64,000 nucleotides of DNA from positions 400,001 through 464,000 of the forward strand of contig NC_086363.1 of the NCBI RefSeq assembly GCF_036324505.1, written 5' to 3'. The stretch's first letter is position 1. The number at the start of each line of letters is the position of its first letter. This document shows positions 1 through 12,490 of this stretch, one piece after another. The notes beneath the pieces are model-generated. The model saw nothing but the letters and a program-made list of their open reading frames with translations, did not search any database and was not told where the DNA came from. Origin of the DNA: Eleginops maclovinus. Its lineage: Eukaryota > Chordata > Actinopteri > Perciformes > Eleginopidae. Position numbers and translations under genes: made by a program.

Positions 1-4
1 AATA

Positions 5-98
<94 letters not shown>

Positions 99-118
99 TA
101 ATAATGATAATAATCATA
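1..118. repeat. (AAT)n trinucleotide microsatellite
   Basis: Almost uninterrupted AAT/TAA repeats with occasional GAT interruptions. It touches the left edge, so its full length is unknown. Confidence 0.95.
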
Positions 119-175
119 ATACACATTATAAAGATATAAAAAACATAAAATAATACAATAATCCCAAATCCAATG

Positions 176-235
176 GAAACATTGGACAGGAGGGATGCTG
201 CCTTCAGGGTCCAGCACAGGAATACGACACCCTGC
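176..235 (+). repeat. Short dispersed repeat, copy 1
   Basis: About 55 bp, including the string gatgctgccttcaggg, recurs with few differences at 39791-39845, next to an ADGRG6 exon. No family was recognised. Confidence 0.5.
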
Positions 236-1149
236 AGCTCTGTGTTTAAACACATACATGTTTCCAGGTCCCATTCGGTTTGAGCTCTGTCTTTGTTACG
301 GTGTCACTGTTTACTGAAGTTCCCGGGAGTTTTAACGGGTTCATTTGTTGTGATTTTGAGCGTCTCGTGCTCTCCTCACAGCTGTTTCCACAGCTGGATG
401 ATTGAATGCGTCCTGCTCTGCAGCTTCTGTCTGCAGGGTTATTTACTTCCCCTCCGCTCTTTTGTCAACCTCCGTGTCGGGTTCCGTACTCGGCTGGCTT
501 CACTCCCCTTTATGAATTAAGTGAGGCTGTCAGCGAGTTCCTCTCTCCACGTTGAGGAGTAAATCCAGGTGACCTGTGGACCTGCAGCTGTTGGAGTCCC
601 GTGACGTTGATATTGGACGTCAGATATCTAAACGCTCGGTGACCTGCGAGGGGTCACAGTTTCCAACACTCAGAGTGATTCAGACGCTCCCTCCGCACCG
701 CCTCACGCCAGGACTGCAGTCACACAGATCTCCTGACTTCCTGCAGCCGACAGGCGAGCTGTGTGGTCGTCCATCGCAAGAGCTTTTTCCATTCGCCGTC
801 AAATCCATCTGTGTCCCTCTCCGTGTGAACAACAGCAGGACAGAGCACCTGAAGCCCTCTTAATGTTTACGATTCAACCTTAAAAACGGTTGCTCCAAGT
901 CTGAGACGCAGCGGGACGACATTACGTTTGAAATGTTCATAAATCACAACGATAGCCTGTCAGCGCCACTGAAGAGCAGCTCCAGGATTAAAGAGGCCCT
1001 GTCCTGCTCTCTGTGCTGCTCCCTCTTCTGTAGTTCAAAGGTGTTGTCAATGGTCTGCAGAGGCTAAGGTCTTGTGGGGGAGTTTCTCTCCCACACACAT
1101 CTTTACGTCACTATCTACACGAAGTGTAAATGCAGAACAGAACCCCCGA

Positions 1150-1215
1150 GGAGCAGCAGCGTCACATGACTCCTCCTGATGTCACTGCAGATCTGCTGTG
1201 AGCTCGCTCGCTGTG
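1150..1215 (+). repeat. Dispersed repeat family, copy (gatgtcactgcagatctgct core)
   Basis: The core gatgtcactgcagatctgct, preceded by a tcacatgactcct block, is shared with 27873-27960 (same strand) and with 17511-17612 in reverse complement. A weaker relative lies near 38368-38420. This is an interspersed repeat that I cannot assign to a named family. Confidence 0.55.
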
Positions 1216-3179
1216 ATCGCAGAATATAACCAACACCACATCAGGCAGGTGGTCTCACTGTGTCTGCTTCTCGTGTCTCATTTAAGGTTCTCTAATTTGA
1301 CAGACGTGGAAAAATAAAGCTCTGTGACACACGCAACAAACCCGTGACATTGCGGTTATCTGGCGAATGCTAGCACTCGCTCCACAGACGGGAGGAAAAA
1401 CAAACCGCCTCTCAGACTTCAGCTCTGGTTTCTGTTAAGCTGTGTTCACACTGCGGCAACACGTTTGTGTTTGTTGTCTGGCTGGATGTGACTCCGGTTT
1501 CTACTAGAGGTCACCAAAGGTGACTTTAAGATGTCCGTTAGTTTGGACGTCTTTGGTCTGGACCGCAGCCTTTCGTCCAGACCTGGCTGATTTCACTGTT
1601 GACTTTCACTCCTGTGAGCAGAACGTCTGCAAAAACAAATCCATCAAGTACAGATACATGAAAAATAACATTTACTCCGAGAGTACTTCACAGTTTCTGT
1701 TTCTCCTCTGGCACGGAGCACTGCTAACGAGAGGGCGTCCCACAGGGGTTACATTTACTGCTCTGTTTTCCTTATTATCAACAATACCATAAAACTTCCA
1801 ACACCAACAAAGTGTTGAATCATTGTTTCCTACTGGAGACATCCATCGTTCACAACGCAGAGCTATGGTTTCATGCTGAAGGAAGATCTTTCTTGCAACA
1901 GTTTTTATCAAACAGGAGGAAATATTGCATTTCTTTGGGACTATTTTCAGCGGCGGATTAATCAATGTATGTGTTTCAGGGATCCAGCAGCGTTTCCGTT
2001 ATTCACTCTTGATGTATTACCTCAGATTCTATAGAAGTCTATGAGAAAGTGTTGGGTGACTTCACGATGACTACTTCCCCTTCCTGTGTTGTAAAATGTA
2101 CTTTAAAAATAGTTTAACTGTGTTAAAGAAAAAGGTGTTCTGCAGGATGTTCTGGTTTAGATGTAGCTGGTGGGAACTTCCAGTGCCTTCAACCACAGCG
2201 CTATGTTTAGACTAACGGTCTCACCCAGAGCTTCACACCACTGGACGTCTGGTTCACCTCTTATCTCAAGATCATTCATTTAAAATGTGACGAATCGGTA
2301 TGAAAACCCCCATAAATATCACAATACGGAGTCAAATAACTTCCAATACTTTGGAAGCAACAAGGATCTAAATGTGTAGCTGAAGTCATTTCATTCATTT
2401 AGTTTTTAAAAGACTGTTGTATTTGTTACACTGCAGGACAAATACTGCAAACTATCGTATTTGTACTTCCTCATCTGCTGCAACCTCTTTAACTGTACAG
2501 ACTGACGGGAACCTTAGGGTTAACTTGTGATTTCCGGCGCTCTGTGGTCTCCTGGTGGTTTCGGTTAAAGAGTTAAAGAGTGTATTTGAGAGCAGCCGAG
2601 GAAACATGGCAGAAATGACCCTTGGTTAGGAAAGGTGCTCCTTCTTATTGGCAGCGCCACATCTAACGGCGCACTCATTGCTTGTGCATACTGAACTAAA
2701 ATGAAGTTAATTGCTACCAATTGTGAAGGGAGTCTAAAAATATGAGCAGCTGGAGAAGGAAATGAAACTCATACAGTTTCTGAGCAGATGCAATGAGGCA
2801 GAGATGCATTACGGGTCCCTGTGATTAATACAGGAAGGATGTGAGTTCATCTTCAGCCGGTTAGCAAGTCTTTCATCGTGCGGGCCAAAAGATATTTCAT
2901 TATGCTGCAGGATTATACTTCTATGTATTCTGAACAGCAGAGGTACTTTTTCATCTTTCTGTGAAGCTGCTAAGACATATAGCAGCACGGCCCACACAGC
3001 CAGGAAGCTGCACTGAGCTGGTTCATTCACAGCTACATGGTTTAAAGGCAGACTGAAATGAACTTTGGTGAGTTTTCACTTCATGAATGTTAATTGAAAC
3101 CTTTTGGGCTCCTGAAAACATTTCAGGGATTTGTACATAGCTCCAATGTGTGGTGTCACTTCTGGTCGCGCAAAAGCCA

Positions 3180-3720
3180 ACATGTTGACGGCCAAAAATC
3201 CCAATGCTGAGCCCCAAAAACCCAGGATGACGAATGAAAAACCAACATGTTGATGTCCGAAACCAACACAGAACTGGCCAAAAACCAACTGGATTACCGC
3301 TTAAAACATGACACCAAAAACTAAGATGACAACGGTCAACAACCAACATCTTTAGAGCCATCATGTTGACGTCTGAAAACCAACACAGCGTGGGCCAAAG
3401 AAACGGTGTTTACGACCCCACCCGACGCCTTAAACATGAAATCTTGAAAACCAAGATTTTAATGTTTGAAACCAACCTGTTAATGGGCAAACACCTGTTG
3501 ACTGGCAAAAACCAACATGTGGACGTCTGAGACCAGGACAGCCATGACCGATATCATATTGTATCCTGCCAAAACAACATGTTTATACCAGAAACCAGAA
3601 ACCCTAACCCTACGGTCAGAAACCAACAGGATGTCCAAAAACCAATATGAAGACGTCCAAAACGCCAGACTTGAGCCTTCAAAATTGTACTCCACAAACC
3701 AGCGGTTGGCCTCATACAGA
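3180..3720. repeat. Degenerate repeat built on aaaaccaacatgttgacgtc
   Basis: Imperfect, irregularly spaced repetitions of an aaaaccaacatgttgacgtc-like word. The repeats are eroded and no coding pattern is visible. Confidence 0.55.
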
Positions 3721-4286
3721 CTACACATGTGTACATTTCAAACATGTAAATAACAAACCTCCATTGAGTAAAAGATCCGGTTTCAGGTCCGGATGAGTCT
3801 GTTACGGCAGGTAAAACAGGTCCTCGTTAAGTCTTGGTTTCCACAGCTTCGGTTGTTCGTTAAAAGTCACGTCATATCTTCATTTCTCAACACAAGCTTT
3901 GTTTCTTGGCTCCTCTCATTTAGATATTTCAGTCCAAAGTGCTGCAGTGAAAGGGGAGTACTTGTTGAATTAATATATTGGCACCAAACTGAGCGAGAAC
4001 ATGCTTTACCTTTTCGACACGACTAACACATCATGCTTAACGTGATGAGCTTTAAATGATCCAGATAATCGACAAAGGATTTCAGTGTTTCTGTATTTTG
4101 TTATCTTGAAGAATGCTGATCTGAAGTGCAGATGAAGGATTGTGTTTGTGAAAGTTTATCTTAGTTAATCCCTCCCCGTCCTCCCTCAGAAGGCTCCCGG
4201 CTACTGCAGCGGGGAAACTGTGGGATTGATGATCGCCTTCTTATCTCGGGTTTCTATTATCGCTCAGCCGCAGAGCCGTCACTCAC

Positions 4287-4449
4287 CTCGGCGTGTTGAC
4301 CCACACGATGCCGATGTGGCAGAAGAAAATACACTCCTTGTCTTTCTGGTTCTCGCAGGAGCAGCGCTTCTCTCTCCGGTGGGCCGTGTGGGGCAGCTGC
4401 ACCAGGGGACCCTCCTCCACCGTGGGGCTCGTAATGGCGACTGTAGACA
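4287..4449 (-). CDS. edn4: Endothelin exon encoding the mature 21-aa peptide
   Basis: The acceptor is ttttcaag/TG and the donor is CCGAG/GTGAGT. The frame passes a dibasic stretch RREKR, then a peptide beginning [11 protein letters not shown], with Cys at peptide positions 1, 3, 11 and 15 and Trp at 21. These cysteines make the two disulphides of every endothelin. VNTP follows Trp21, which is the converting-enzyme cleavage context of big endothelin. The exon is 163 nt and runs from phase 1 to phase 2. Residues 4-10 (ENQKDKE) differ from the mammalian endothelin-1 and -3 versions. The peptide family call is very secure; the paralogue number is not. Confidence 0.95.
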
Positions 4450-4839
4450 CTTGAAAACACAGACGGAAGATAAGCTTATTATTATACTACAAATCATCTG
4501 TTTGCATTGTGGTTTTGTTGTGTCCACATGTTTACATCCTCAGAGCATTGGAGAGGTAGCTTTTCTTGGGTTTTTCCTCTTTGTTTTGGGCAGCTGCACC
4601 AAGGGACCCTCCTTACAGAAGTTGCTTTTTGATCAGCAAATGCTAGCATGCTAGCATGCTAAACCTAGTGGGTGACCTTTAAACCTGCTAATCATTAGCA
4701 TGTTAGCATTGTCATTGTGCGCATTATAGCATGCTGATGTTAGCAGTTAGCTCAAAGCACCAATGTGCATAAATATAGACTCTTTTCACCCTCTGTCTGA
4801 CAAAGGACAGAGACAGAAATGACTTCTCCACCAGGGCAG

Positions 4840-4915
<76 letters not shown>

Positions 4916-7900
4916 TTTGACTTCCAGAGAAACAAAGATGGACGGCTTTGACTCTTTCCGATGTATTAAAGACCAAGGTATTAATCTTGAAAATAATGAG
5001 CAGGTTAATAAAAAGTAACGGATCTAAGTTCCTGGTCTTGTGGCGGCTCAGTTGATCAGGTCATTTCGTATAGCCGCGTGTTGAAACCAGGCGTGAACAG
5101 AGTCCTGTTTCCCAAAGTGATGTTTATAAAAGTGCTTTGAGCAGCAGGTGTCGTGACCCCGAGTGAGGCTCAGCAAATCAAATCCATCGGTCTGTCTGGG
5201 TGATACGTGACCGGCATGACTCTGCTCCCCGGGGCTCTGACACAGCTGTTGTTGTGAGGACGGTCCAGGTGCAGGTGTGTCCTCAGAGTTCACCTGCACC
5301 TGTGAGGCAGTGCCAGGCCAGCAGTGAGGCTTGGACAGGAGTCAGAACTGAAGCACAGGGTAACGAGCGGGGATAATGGAGCTCCTGTTCAAAGAGCAGA
5401 CTTCATTAAAATCTAAAAGGCATTCCTTGCATTTCTGTCTTGTTTTTCAAATCAGAAGATCTGACTGGAGTCGTTCTGATGATGGTAATCTAATTGGTAA
5501 GTTATGAATAAAACACAAGAGGAGAAAATCTAATGTCTAGAGCTAATGTTTTCTAAGTTCACCCCAGGTGAGGCTGACTCACTCCACACCTCGTACACTG
5601 GGATTCATCGTCTCAACTCCTGCCTTACTGTGGTGGATCCTACCTTATGGGTTCTGGAATTATTCTGCAGACGATACAGGTAAAACTGAGAGCCGGCTTT
5701 CTTCTGGATTTCAGTTTTTCTTTAGCCCTAAGAAAGGCCAACGTTCAGTCTGGTGTGTTCAGCCGAGCATACGCTGTATTTGGGAGAGCATATTGCTAGT
5801 GAAGCAGCAGTGAGATAATACAGTGGACATTTATTAAAATCAGTGCACCCACAAGAGGTATTGAATGAATATTATCCTGGTCAAGAAGTATGAAAAACAA
5901 TCTCTATAGAGGCACACGACGAAACACCTGATCACCCCACAGACACCGAGTACAGGCAATAAAAGAGAGGCAAAAGTGCAGGAAGGTGAAGATGGTAAGG
6001 CATTCTTCCTCAGCGCAGCATTTTAACTAGCTGGGTGTTTAAGCAGGTTTAACGGAAAATGAATGTTACATATTTCAGAGGAATTACATCAATTCAGAAG
6101 TGATTCGACACACTCGGGAAGAGCCGGCCTATATCTCCGGTGTGGGTAGCAGCAGGAAAAACTGAAGAGAAACAGGACCTCCCGACCGGCCGCTCAGGTA
6201 ACTGCCAAACCAAACGGGGCCGAACGGAGGTGTTTTTTGCTGACCCTGAAAAGAATGCTGCAGGTTTAAATCCATTTAACACGGGGATGTCGTGCCACCC
6301 GTCCACAGTCATCCAGTTTCCTTCAAAAAACACGCCTGAGGCAACGTCCTGGTAGCAGCCGGCAGAGCGCAGAGCGAGCCGGGGCTCACAGGCAGGCTGA
6401 TCCGGCGATGCTCCCGCAGAAACCTTAAGAGGAACAATCAACCCCTCCGCTCTCAGACTCCTCATCTGAAACCCGCCTCTAGTTTGTGTTTGGGAGGCAG
6501 ACACATCCAACACATTCAACAACTAGGGCTGTATAGATAGGGCATGGACAAGCCCCCAGTGGGGCATTTGAGTGTTGAGAAGCTAATTGGACCCTGGCAG
6601 GAATGAGTGTTCAGGCTTCTCTAATACATATAAAGACTCATTGGTCCTGCTCTATCAAAATCAGTCACATCGACCCCTTAATATTATGGACTCGAACCTG
6701 ACTCGAACCTGACTCGAACCTGACTCGAACCTGACTCGAACCTGACTCGAACATGACTCGAACCTGACTCGAACATGACTCGAACATGACTCGAACATGA
6801 CTCGAACCTGACTCGAACCTGGCCCAGTGTTTGCTGAAATAGCTCTTGTTCCTGCAGGATATTCCACCGATGAATCACCATCAGCGTTTGTAGGACAGCC
6901 AATAGGATCGCTCCCTCTGTAATTACCATAACTACACCACCTCCCCCCGCTGTATGACTGGGGAGGAAAGGTGGAATGTGGATGGAAAGGATGCAGCTCA
7001 CAGAAATCCACATTTTTCTTCAGCTCCTGGTAAAGTGCTGACTAAACACCACAGACTACTGAGGCTTAGTAAGCCCCTTCCCACACAGGAAACAGCTGAT
7101 GGATGTCTGCAGGGTTGGTGAGGTCACAAGAGGCAGATTTACAGGGTTGCATTTCAGGTTTACAACTCATGTCCCCTGCAGGGTTCACTGTGCAGATCAA
7201 GGCTCCGACTCCATAAGGCTCAGTCGGGGTTCAGGTCTGTGCAGCTTGTGAGTCCTCGTTAAACTGGAGGCAGACCACGCCGCTTCTGGAAAACAACACT
7301 TATACCACAAGACCATTGTTTGCCACCAGCAGACCACAATATGTCCCGGGACGAGGTGAACATCTGCATCCATCAGCGGTTTCCAGCTGCCAGAGAGTGA
7401 GACACTTTGTGGTCCGTCAGTCCAAAGAAACCTCATATTGTTCCCACTTTTAATCCACACTGAGCCAAATCATGTTATTTCATGTTCACTGCCGGCCAAC
7501 GTAAATAAAAATGATTGAGAGGAATTTGGGGAAACTCTATCTAACATATCTCACTCAAAAATTTGGATTTCACACCAATATTCCAATCAGCGTTCATAAA
7601 CACAGTTTCGGGCCACTGCTGGAACGCCTGCCTTGATATTTTCTGTTGACGTCCAAGTTAAAACGTACCATTCTCTCTTCTGATGTGAGCAGTTGTGACA
7701 CCAGAAAGCCGGTTTATAGTTTCCTCGCTAAGCACCATGAATTATGCTTTATAGACAATAACTTTTTCCTAGATGCTTTTTGGTTCCCCCGTCTACTTCT
7801 GGCGCCCATTCATTGTTTTGAGACTGCCAAGCCAAAGTGTAATTTCACTCCTGGTTATGAGAGTCCGCTCGGCTCCTCTGGGTTCGACAATATTTAACAA

Positions 7901-10900
7901 TAAACAGGAGGATCAGGCGCTTAATCCTGCTGCTTGAATTGGCAGGATTCCTGTGCAGGTGAAGCCACCCACATTCAGTAACACTCGCTCCCTTCAGCTC
8001 TGTCGGTATGAAGCTATGCAGAGGAAATGCAGCGGGATCGAGGGGGCAGCTCGAGAACAAAGTCTGGGTTTTAACGTGTTGTGTTGTTCTAGCCTCGGTG
8101 GACTCCAGTTTCTTGGGAGGTGCCGAGGCCAAAATGAAAGCAAATGAAATGGTCGGGAGCCTAAAATGAAACTTTTTAAGCCAAAATGTCTGCAGCTTGA
8201 ATCCCCTGAGAGGCTGGGGAAATCCTGCGGGGCTGAAGGGAGTAAGACATGTTCTCCTCTTCATCAACAGCCGCGCTGAGCCTCTGAAGGCAGAAACCCC
8301 CCCACAGACCTGCTGTAGTGTGGGAACCACCTCAGATCAGTTCTGCTGTCGGAGCTACAGAGAGGACTACACTTAATACTAAGGAAGCAACTCTCTGAAG
8401 CCTTGGATTTACGTATACAGCGCCTGTCATGAAACCTAAGGACGCTTTACAATAGGACGAGTGTGGGGGACAAAAAACAAAGCCGTGGGCCGAGAAAAGG
8501 AGAAGCTTCTCCCGGTTAGCAATGCTTCAGCGTTGATAGTTCAGGAGGAGCGTCTCTTCCTCCTGTCTGTCTAAAGCAGTGACTAAAGTTTCAGGTTGAC
8601 GTCACGCTGTTGGGCTGCCACTAACGTTAGCTCAGTTAGTCTCTCAGATCCAGACGTTCGGGACGATGAGCAGCCGGGTCACGATGCGTACAACTGATAA
8701 ATCCCGGATTAAAGCAGAGTAATATCATGCAGTTTGGTAGAGATGTGATGAAGGGGCTACAACGCTAAAGGCTAACGTTAGCTCAGCTTGTTTCTCTGAT
8801 AACTTCAGACCCAGACATCCCAGCTTTAAAATCCTCTGGTTAAGAAACAGAGTTAGGGTGAGAATGTGTCTTCAAACTGGACAAAAGGTATGATGATGCA
8901 CGCTCAAAGGAGATATGTCCCCATTACAGGAGGCCAGAGGACACAAACATCTGAAGTAAGGAAAGTGCACCCCTCAGCTCAATGTTTGACAAAGGTCTAC
9001 TCAATGTACTTCAAGTACCTATCTATCCATTAGTAACAAAACTGATGGCATTAAGGACATATTTCCATTGTCAGTAGCTCAGCCTCTGTAGTAATTAGGG
9101 TGTGTTTCGTTGGAGTTAACGGGCTGTTAGGTTTTATTTAGCGCTCACGGAAACAGACCCTGGTGTCGGGTTGCGATTTAAAAGCGTTGTTTTCTGCAGC
9201 AAACCCTAATCGTCCTCAGATGTTTGGCTCTGACACGACAAGCAGCAGAAGGGAGGTGGTGGAGAGACAGAAATGGAGTGAGAGCAGAAGATGGGAATGG
9301 AGCACGGGGAAACACGTGGGGGGGGGGGTTTAAAAAGTGAAATGTATGAACCGTGAACAGCCGCTAAATCAAACTGAAGAGACAAGATGCTGACAGACGG
9401 GGGCTCGGAGGTCTAGGAAATATATTCCTCTCCGTGTTGATGGAGGTGACATCTCCCCAGCTGAAACACAGACTGAACCCACCTCCCCTCACGCCGGTGG
9501 GAAAGTCCCCATTGTGAGTATTTGGTCATAAACCCAGATATTGGACAAACTGAGAAGCAATGACCCGATGAAAAGTCAAGAGGATCACCACAGTTATTAC
9601 AACTCATCCTGGGGGAACGTTGATACCTGGACCAGATATCATCACGATCCATCAAATATCTGTCCAGACATTTCACTGCGAAGCTGGAGGAGCGAGGGGG
9701 AAACACATCGCTGAGGATACCGGGCCCCGACCCAACGTCCACACAGAACCTTCAGTGTTCTGTGTGAGTCCCGTTGAGACCCCGACATGTTGAAACCCCT
9801 TATGATAGAAATGTAGAGTAGGGGTCTCCAGCACATATAAACTGCTGGATGCTAACAGCTAGCATCATCTGCTTTAATTAGCATTATGCAGACAATAGCT
9901 GAAACATGTCTTTCAGATCTGGACAGTTCTGGACTGGTTCTGGGGGTTATTGGGGACGCTGAATCCATTTCTGACCTTTTCAGGATCCTTGATGTCAGTT
10001 TTAACCAGAGAGAGGCCATATCTGTTCTCTGTGGACTGATTCTGATGAACTTTGGGTTGATCATAAAGTTTTAGGAGACTCTGGGTCATCTGGATTGGAC
10101 AGATCTCTTCTTATTGTGAAGATGAATTGTCCACAGTAGAGATAATAATGTTCATCTCTATCTCCAATGATCACCACACAGTTATAACCAGCCACAGAGA
10201 ACAGATATGGCCTCTCTCTGGTTAAAACTGACATCAAGGATCCTGAAAAGGTCAGAAATGGATTCAGCGTCCCCAATAACCCGCAGAACCAGTCCAGAAC
10301 TGTCCAGATCTGACAAGACATGTAAACTATTGTCCACCTACAGAGAGCTATAATGCTAAATAACACAGCTGATGCTAACTGTGCTAATGTCCCAGCATCT
10401 GCAGGTTAGCCTCCAGCAGTGTCTCTGAGCCAGAGACCCCTACTCTACATTTCCACATCGAGCATCACATGCTGCAGAACTCCCTCGCTGGCCTTTTGAT
10501 CCCACAATAACCCACAATTCATAGCGTTTTGACATTAAACACGGGGCTACATGGGGAAGCCCGGAGGCGTGTTCAGCCTGGTATAATTGGATGCACTGGT
10601 ATGCTGAAATTACACAGAACCACTCAGTTAACTGGATTCAAGAAACACACATGAAGTCAGAACCATGCAGGCGAAGTCCCCTGATAGTTCCGTTCATTGC
10701 TAAGATTGATTTTATATCGTTTCATTTGTTAATTTATTTGATAGGCTCAGTTATATAATCTGTTGTATAGCTTTGTTAGTGACATCCTCTTTTAATCTGT
10801 ATCATTTATGCATTTGTATTATTACAGGTTTTTGAAGGTGTTGTATTTATTAATGCTGTCTTTTACTTTATTATTGTATTTTATTTGTATTATCCCACCT

Positions 10901-11557
10901 TTTCCCTGCTTGTGTCCCTTGAATTGTTAGACTCTGCTTTGTGTTTGCAGAAAGGTTTTACTCTGAAGTCCTTTCCCTGTTTTAATCTGTGATGTGTGCC
11001 ATGTGATTAGAGCCCTTTGACCTGGTGTATGAAAAGTCTCCACAAATAAAGCTCTATTATAACTATCTAGAAGCACACTCTGTACCCATCCGTCTTGCCG
11101 GTGTGGAAATTAATTAACAAAGAGACAAATGTGACTGAGAAACAGCAGGGGATCTTTACTGAGTCACCTCCAGCAGCTGCATTAAGCCCCAGGCTGGCCT
11201 ACCGTGTCCTTCTGATGTTGCAGCATTATTCATCAGCACGTACCCCAGAGAGCAAAGCACCAACGACCAGAGCAACTCCAGGGGGACTGTTATAAGATAC
11301 AGGCTATCACGTCTGCTCAGGTTTTACACACTGCAGGAAGAGATCCCTTTGCACACGTTAAAATCATCCTGCAGGGATTGTCTTTCAGCCTCACTAGCTA
11401 ATACTTCAGAAGGAGTAGTCGAGCCCCTCACCCTCCCAGCATGCTCCTCTCACTCCCATGCCTGTGAGTGCAGCTCCAGAGACAGAAGGTTACCTTGGTG
11501 CTGATGGACCAACATCAGCGTGGTGGTGAGAATCCAAAAGTAAGTGTGTAAGTCCAT
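4287..11557 (-). CDS. edn4: Endothelin precursor gene, two exons seen (3' part not found); probably endothelin-4
   Basis: Endothelins are secreted 21-residue vasoactive and developmental peptides that act through EDNRA/EDNRB-type G-protein-coupled receptors. They are cut from a precursor first by furin-type proteases and then by endothelin-converting enzyme. Two minus-strand exons are visible: 11494-11557 (start codon and signal peptide, ends in phase 1) and 4287-4449 (starts in phase 1, carries the mature peptide, ends in phase 2). The join reads in frame. The cysteine pattern CSC...C...C, the terminal Trp and the following VNTP match the family. The edn4 name is inferred: the four endothelin paralogues are, to my knowledge, linked to paralogous HIVEP-region segments, and ADGRG6 lies in the HIVEP2 region. 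The 7-kb intron is long for this family, so exon 1 is less certain than exon 2. Confidence 0.7.
4845..4914. repeat. (CA)n microsatellite
   Basis: Uninterrupted CA dinucleotides, about 35 units. Confidence 0.97.
6689..6821. repeat. 11-bp minisatellite (actcgaacctg)n
   Basis: About 12 copies of an 11-bp unit with a C/A variant (aacctg or aacatg). Eleven is not a multiple of three, so each frame is read in turn. No coding role is likely. Confidence 0.95.
8410..8460 (+). mobile_element. Short retroelement-tail-like fragment
   Basis: The stretch containing gcctgtcatgaaacctaagg and then acgctttacaa resembles the tail shared by many fish SINE/LINE fragments. It is too short to classify. Confidence 0.3.
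9786..10462. mobile_element. Fold-back (inverted-repeat) element, copy 1
   Basis: Two arms face each other around a loop of about 150 bp. The inner arms, about 9902-10043 and 10191-10330, are nearly perfect reverse complements over roughly 140 bp (shared word aggatccttgatgtcagttt). The outer arms are looser and end in a tctacattt / aaatgtaga block with ggggtctc. A second copy lies at 11972-12490 and an end fragment at 35466-35572. No transposase is visible, so it is a non-autonomous MITE-like or fold-back element. Confidence 0.75.
11494..11557 (-). CDS. edn4: Endothelin exon 1: start codon and signal peptide
   Basis: The ATG at 11555-11557 (minus strand) sits in a good context, with A at -3 and G at +4. 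It opens a 21-codon frame starting [19 protein letters not shown], a short hydrophobic leader, and ends CACCAAG/GTAACC in phase 1, which matches the phase of the peptide exon. Precursors of this family begin with a similar short leader starting MD. Length, phase, strand and donor fit; the long gap to the next exon keeps this short of certain. Confidence 0.6.
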
Positions 11558-11641
11558 CCTGCTCGCTTCCTCCTTATCGCCCAGGTATGAAATATTTCCC
11601 GTAAATCTCCTCACAGCAGCGCCCGTGTTCCTAGTAGTAAG

Positions 11642-11651
11642 GTATTTAAAA
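11642..11651 (-). promoter_or_regulatory. Possible TATA box of the endothelin gene
   Basis: On the minus strand ttttaaatac lies about 85-95 bp upstream of the proposed ATG. That would place a start site near 11615 and give a 5' leader of roughly 60 nt. Endothelin-1 promoters are TATA-containing, but A/T-rich words are common here. Confidence 0.3.
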
Positions 11652-11971
11652 ACACCTCAAAGGAGAAAAGCCTTCCTGCTGAAGTCAAACAGCTGAGGGT
11701 CCCGGTCAGACAGAAAGAGTGTCCACAGGATCCAGGGAGAGGCAGACGGTGCCACCCAGGTGCAGAGCTGGAGTAACGCTGGTATCCCGAGGCTGCTGTG
11801 GGAGGGAAATGAGAGCACAGCTGTCTGGAGTTGTGTCATATCAGATGGGAGAGCTGCAGGAGGAGGAGGAGGAGGAGGGAGAAGATGAGGAGGAAGAGGA
11901 GGACACACAGGGGAGGCTGTCAGTTCATGGCAGGGGTCGTTTAATGCAAGGTGCCAGCTTAGTGAACCCGG

Positions 11972-12490
11972 ACATGTTGAGTAAGTTGTGTGATAGAAAT
12001 GTATGATAGTGGTCCTCAGCTGAGAAACTGCCAAATGCTAACTAATTAGCACGATTAGCACAAGTTGCGTTAATTAGCAATTGATTAAGCGTATGCAGAC
12101 TATAGTTAAAGAATGGCTTGGCAGATTTGGACAGTTGAGGAGTGGTTTTGGGGGTTATTGAGGATGCTGAATCCATTTCTGACATTTTCAGGATCAAAAA
12201 AGGGCCACTCTGTTTTGGGCGGGTTTTGACCATTGGATATAGAGAGAATTATTACCTGACAAATCAAACCCAAATAAATAAGCAATCTGTCCAATCCAAA
12301 TGATCCAGAGTCGCCTCACACTTAAAATCGACCCAAAATTCATCACAGTCAGCCCACAGAGACAACCGACATGGACCCTTTCTGGTTAAATCTGCCTTTT
12401 TGGATCTTGAGAACGTCAGGAATGGATTCAGCATCCTCAAAACCTCAGAACCACTCCAGAGCTGTCCAGATCTGAAAGCCCTGCTATGCT
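11972..12490. mobile_element. Fold-back element, copy 2 (diverged)
   Basis: It shares the fold-back plan of the element at 9786-10462. The left arm, about 12090-12200 (words gggggttattg and gctgaatccatttctgac), is answered by an inverted right arm at about 12395-12495. The outer block with tgatagaaatgta is also present. The arms are less similar to each other than in copy 1. Confidence 0.65.

Larger units (their letters stand above)
119..4286. other. Non-coding stretch downstream of the endothelin exon
   Basis: On the minus strand this lies 3' of the endothelin peptide exon, so remaining endothelin exons and the 3' UTR could fall here. I looked for a second cysteine-rich endothelin-like peptide exon and did not find one. 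Open frames here are short and show no recognisable family. Seen in the sequence are a short dispersed repeat (176-235), a member of a dispersed family near 1150-1215, and a degenerate repeat at 3180-3720. Confidence 0.6.
4450..11493 (-). other. Putative first intron of the endothelin gene
   Basis: About 7 kb without a recognisable coding exon. It holds a (CA)n at 4845-4914, an 11-bp minisatellite at 6689-6821, a retroelement-like tail near 8410-8460, and a large fold-back repeat at 9786-10462. A stretch near 10990-11065 ends in aataaagctctattataa and resembles the 3' end of an old retroelement or transcript. The open frames are short and unrelated to known families. Confidence 0.5.

Noticed and set aside
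3599..3612. Telomere-like ccctaaccctac (also near 35278-35292)
   Set aside because: Only two or so units; too short to be an interstitial telomeric block.
4140..4212. Possible next endothelin exon after ccgctgcag
   Set aside because: In the required phase it reads a short, glycine-rich end with a stop and lacks the conserved sequence that follows big endothelin. The intron would be only about 75 bp.
6094..6522. A 142-codon minus-strand open frame in the endothelin intron
   Set aside because: No family resemblance, no supporting splice sites, and a length that can arise by chance in this GC context.
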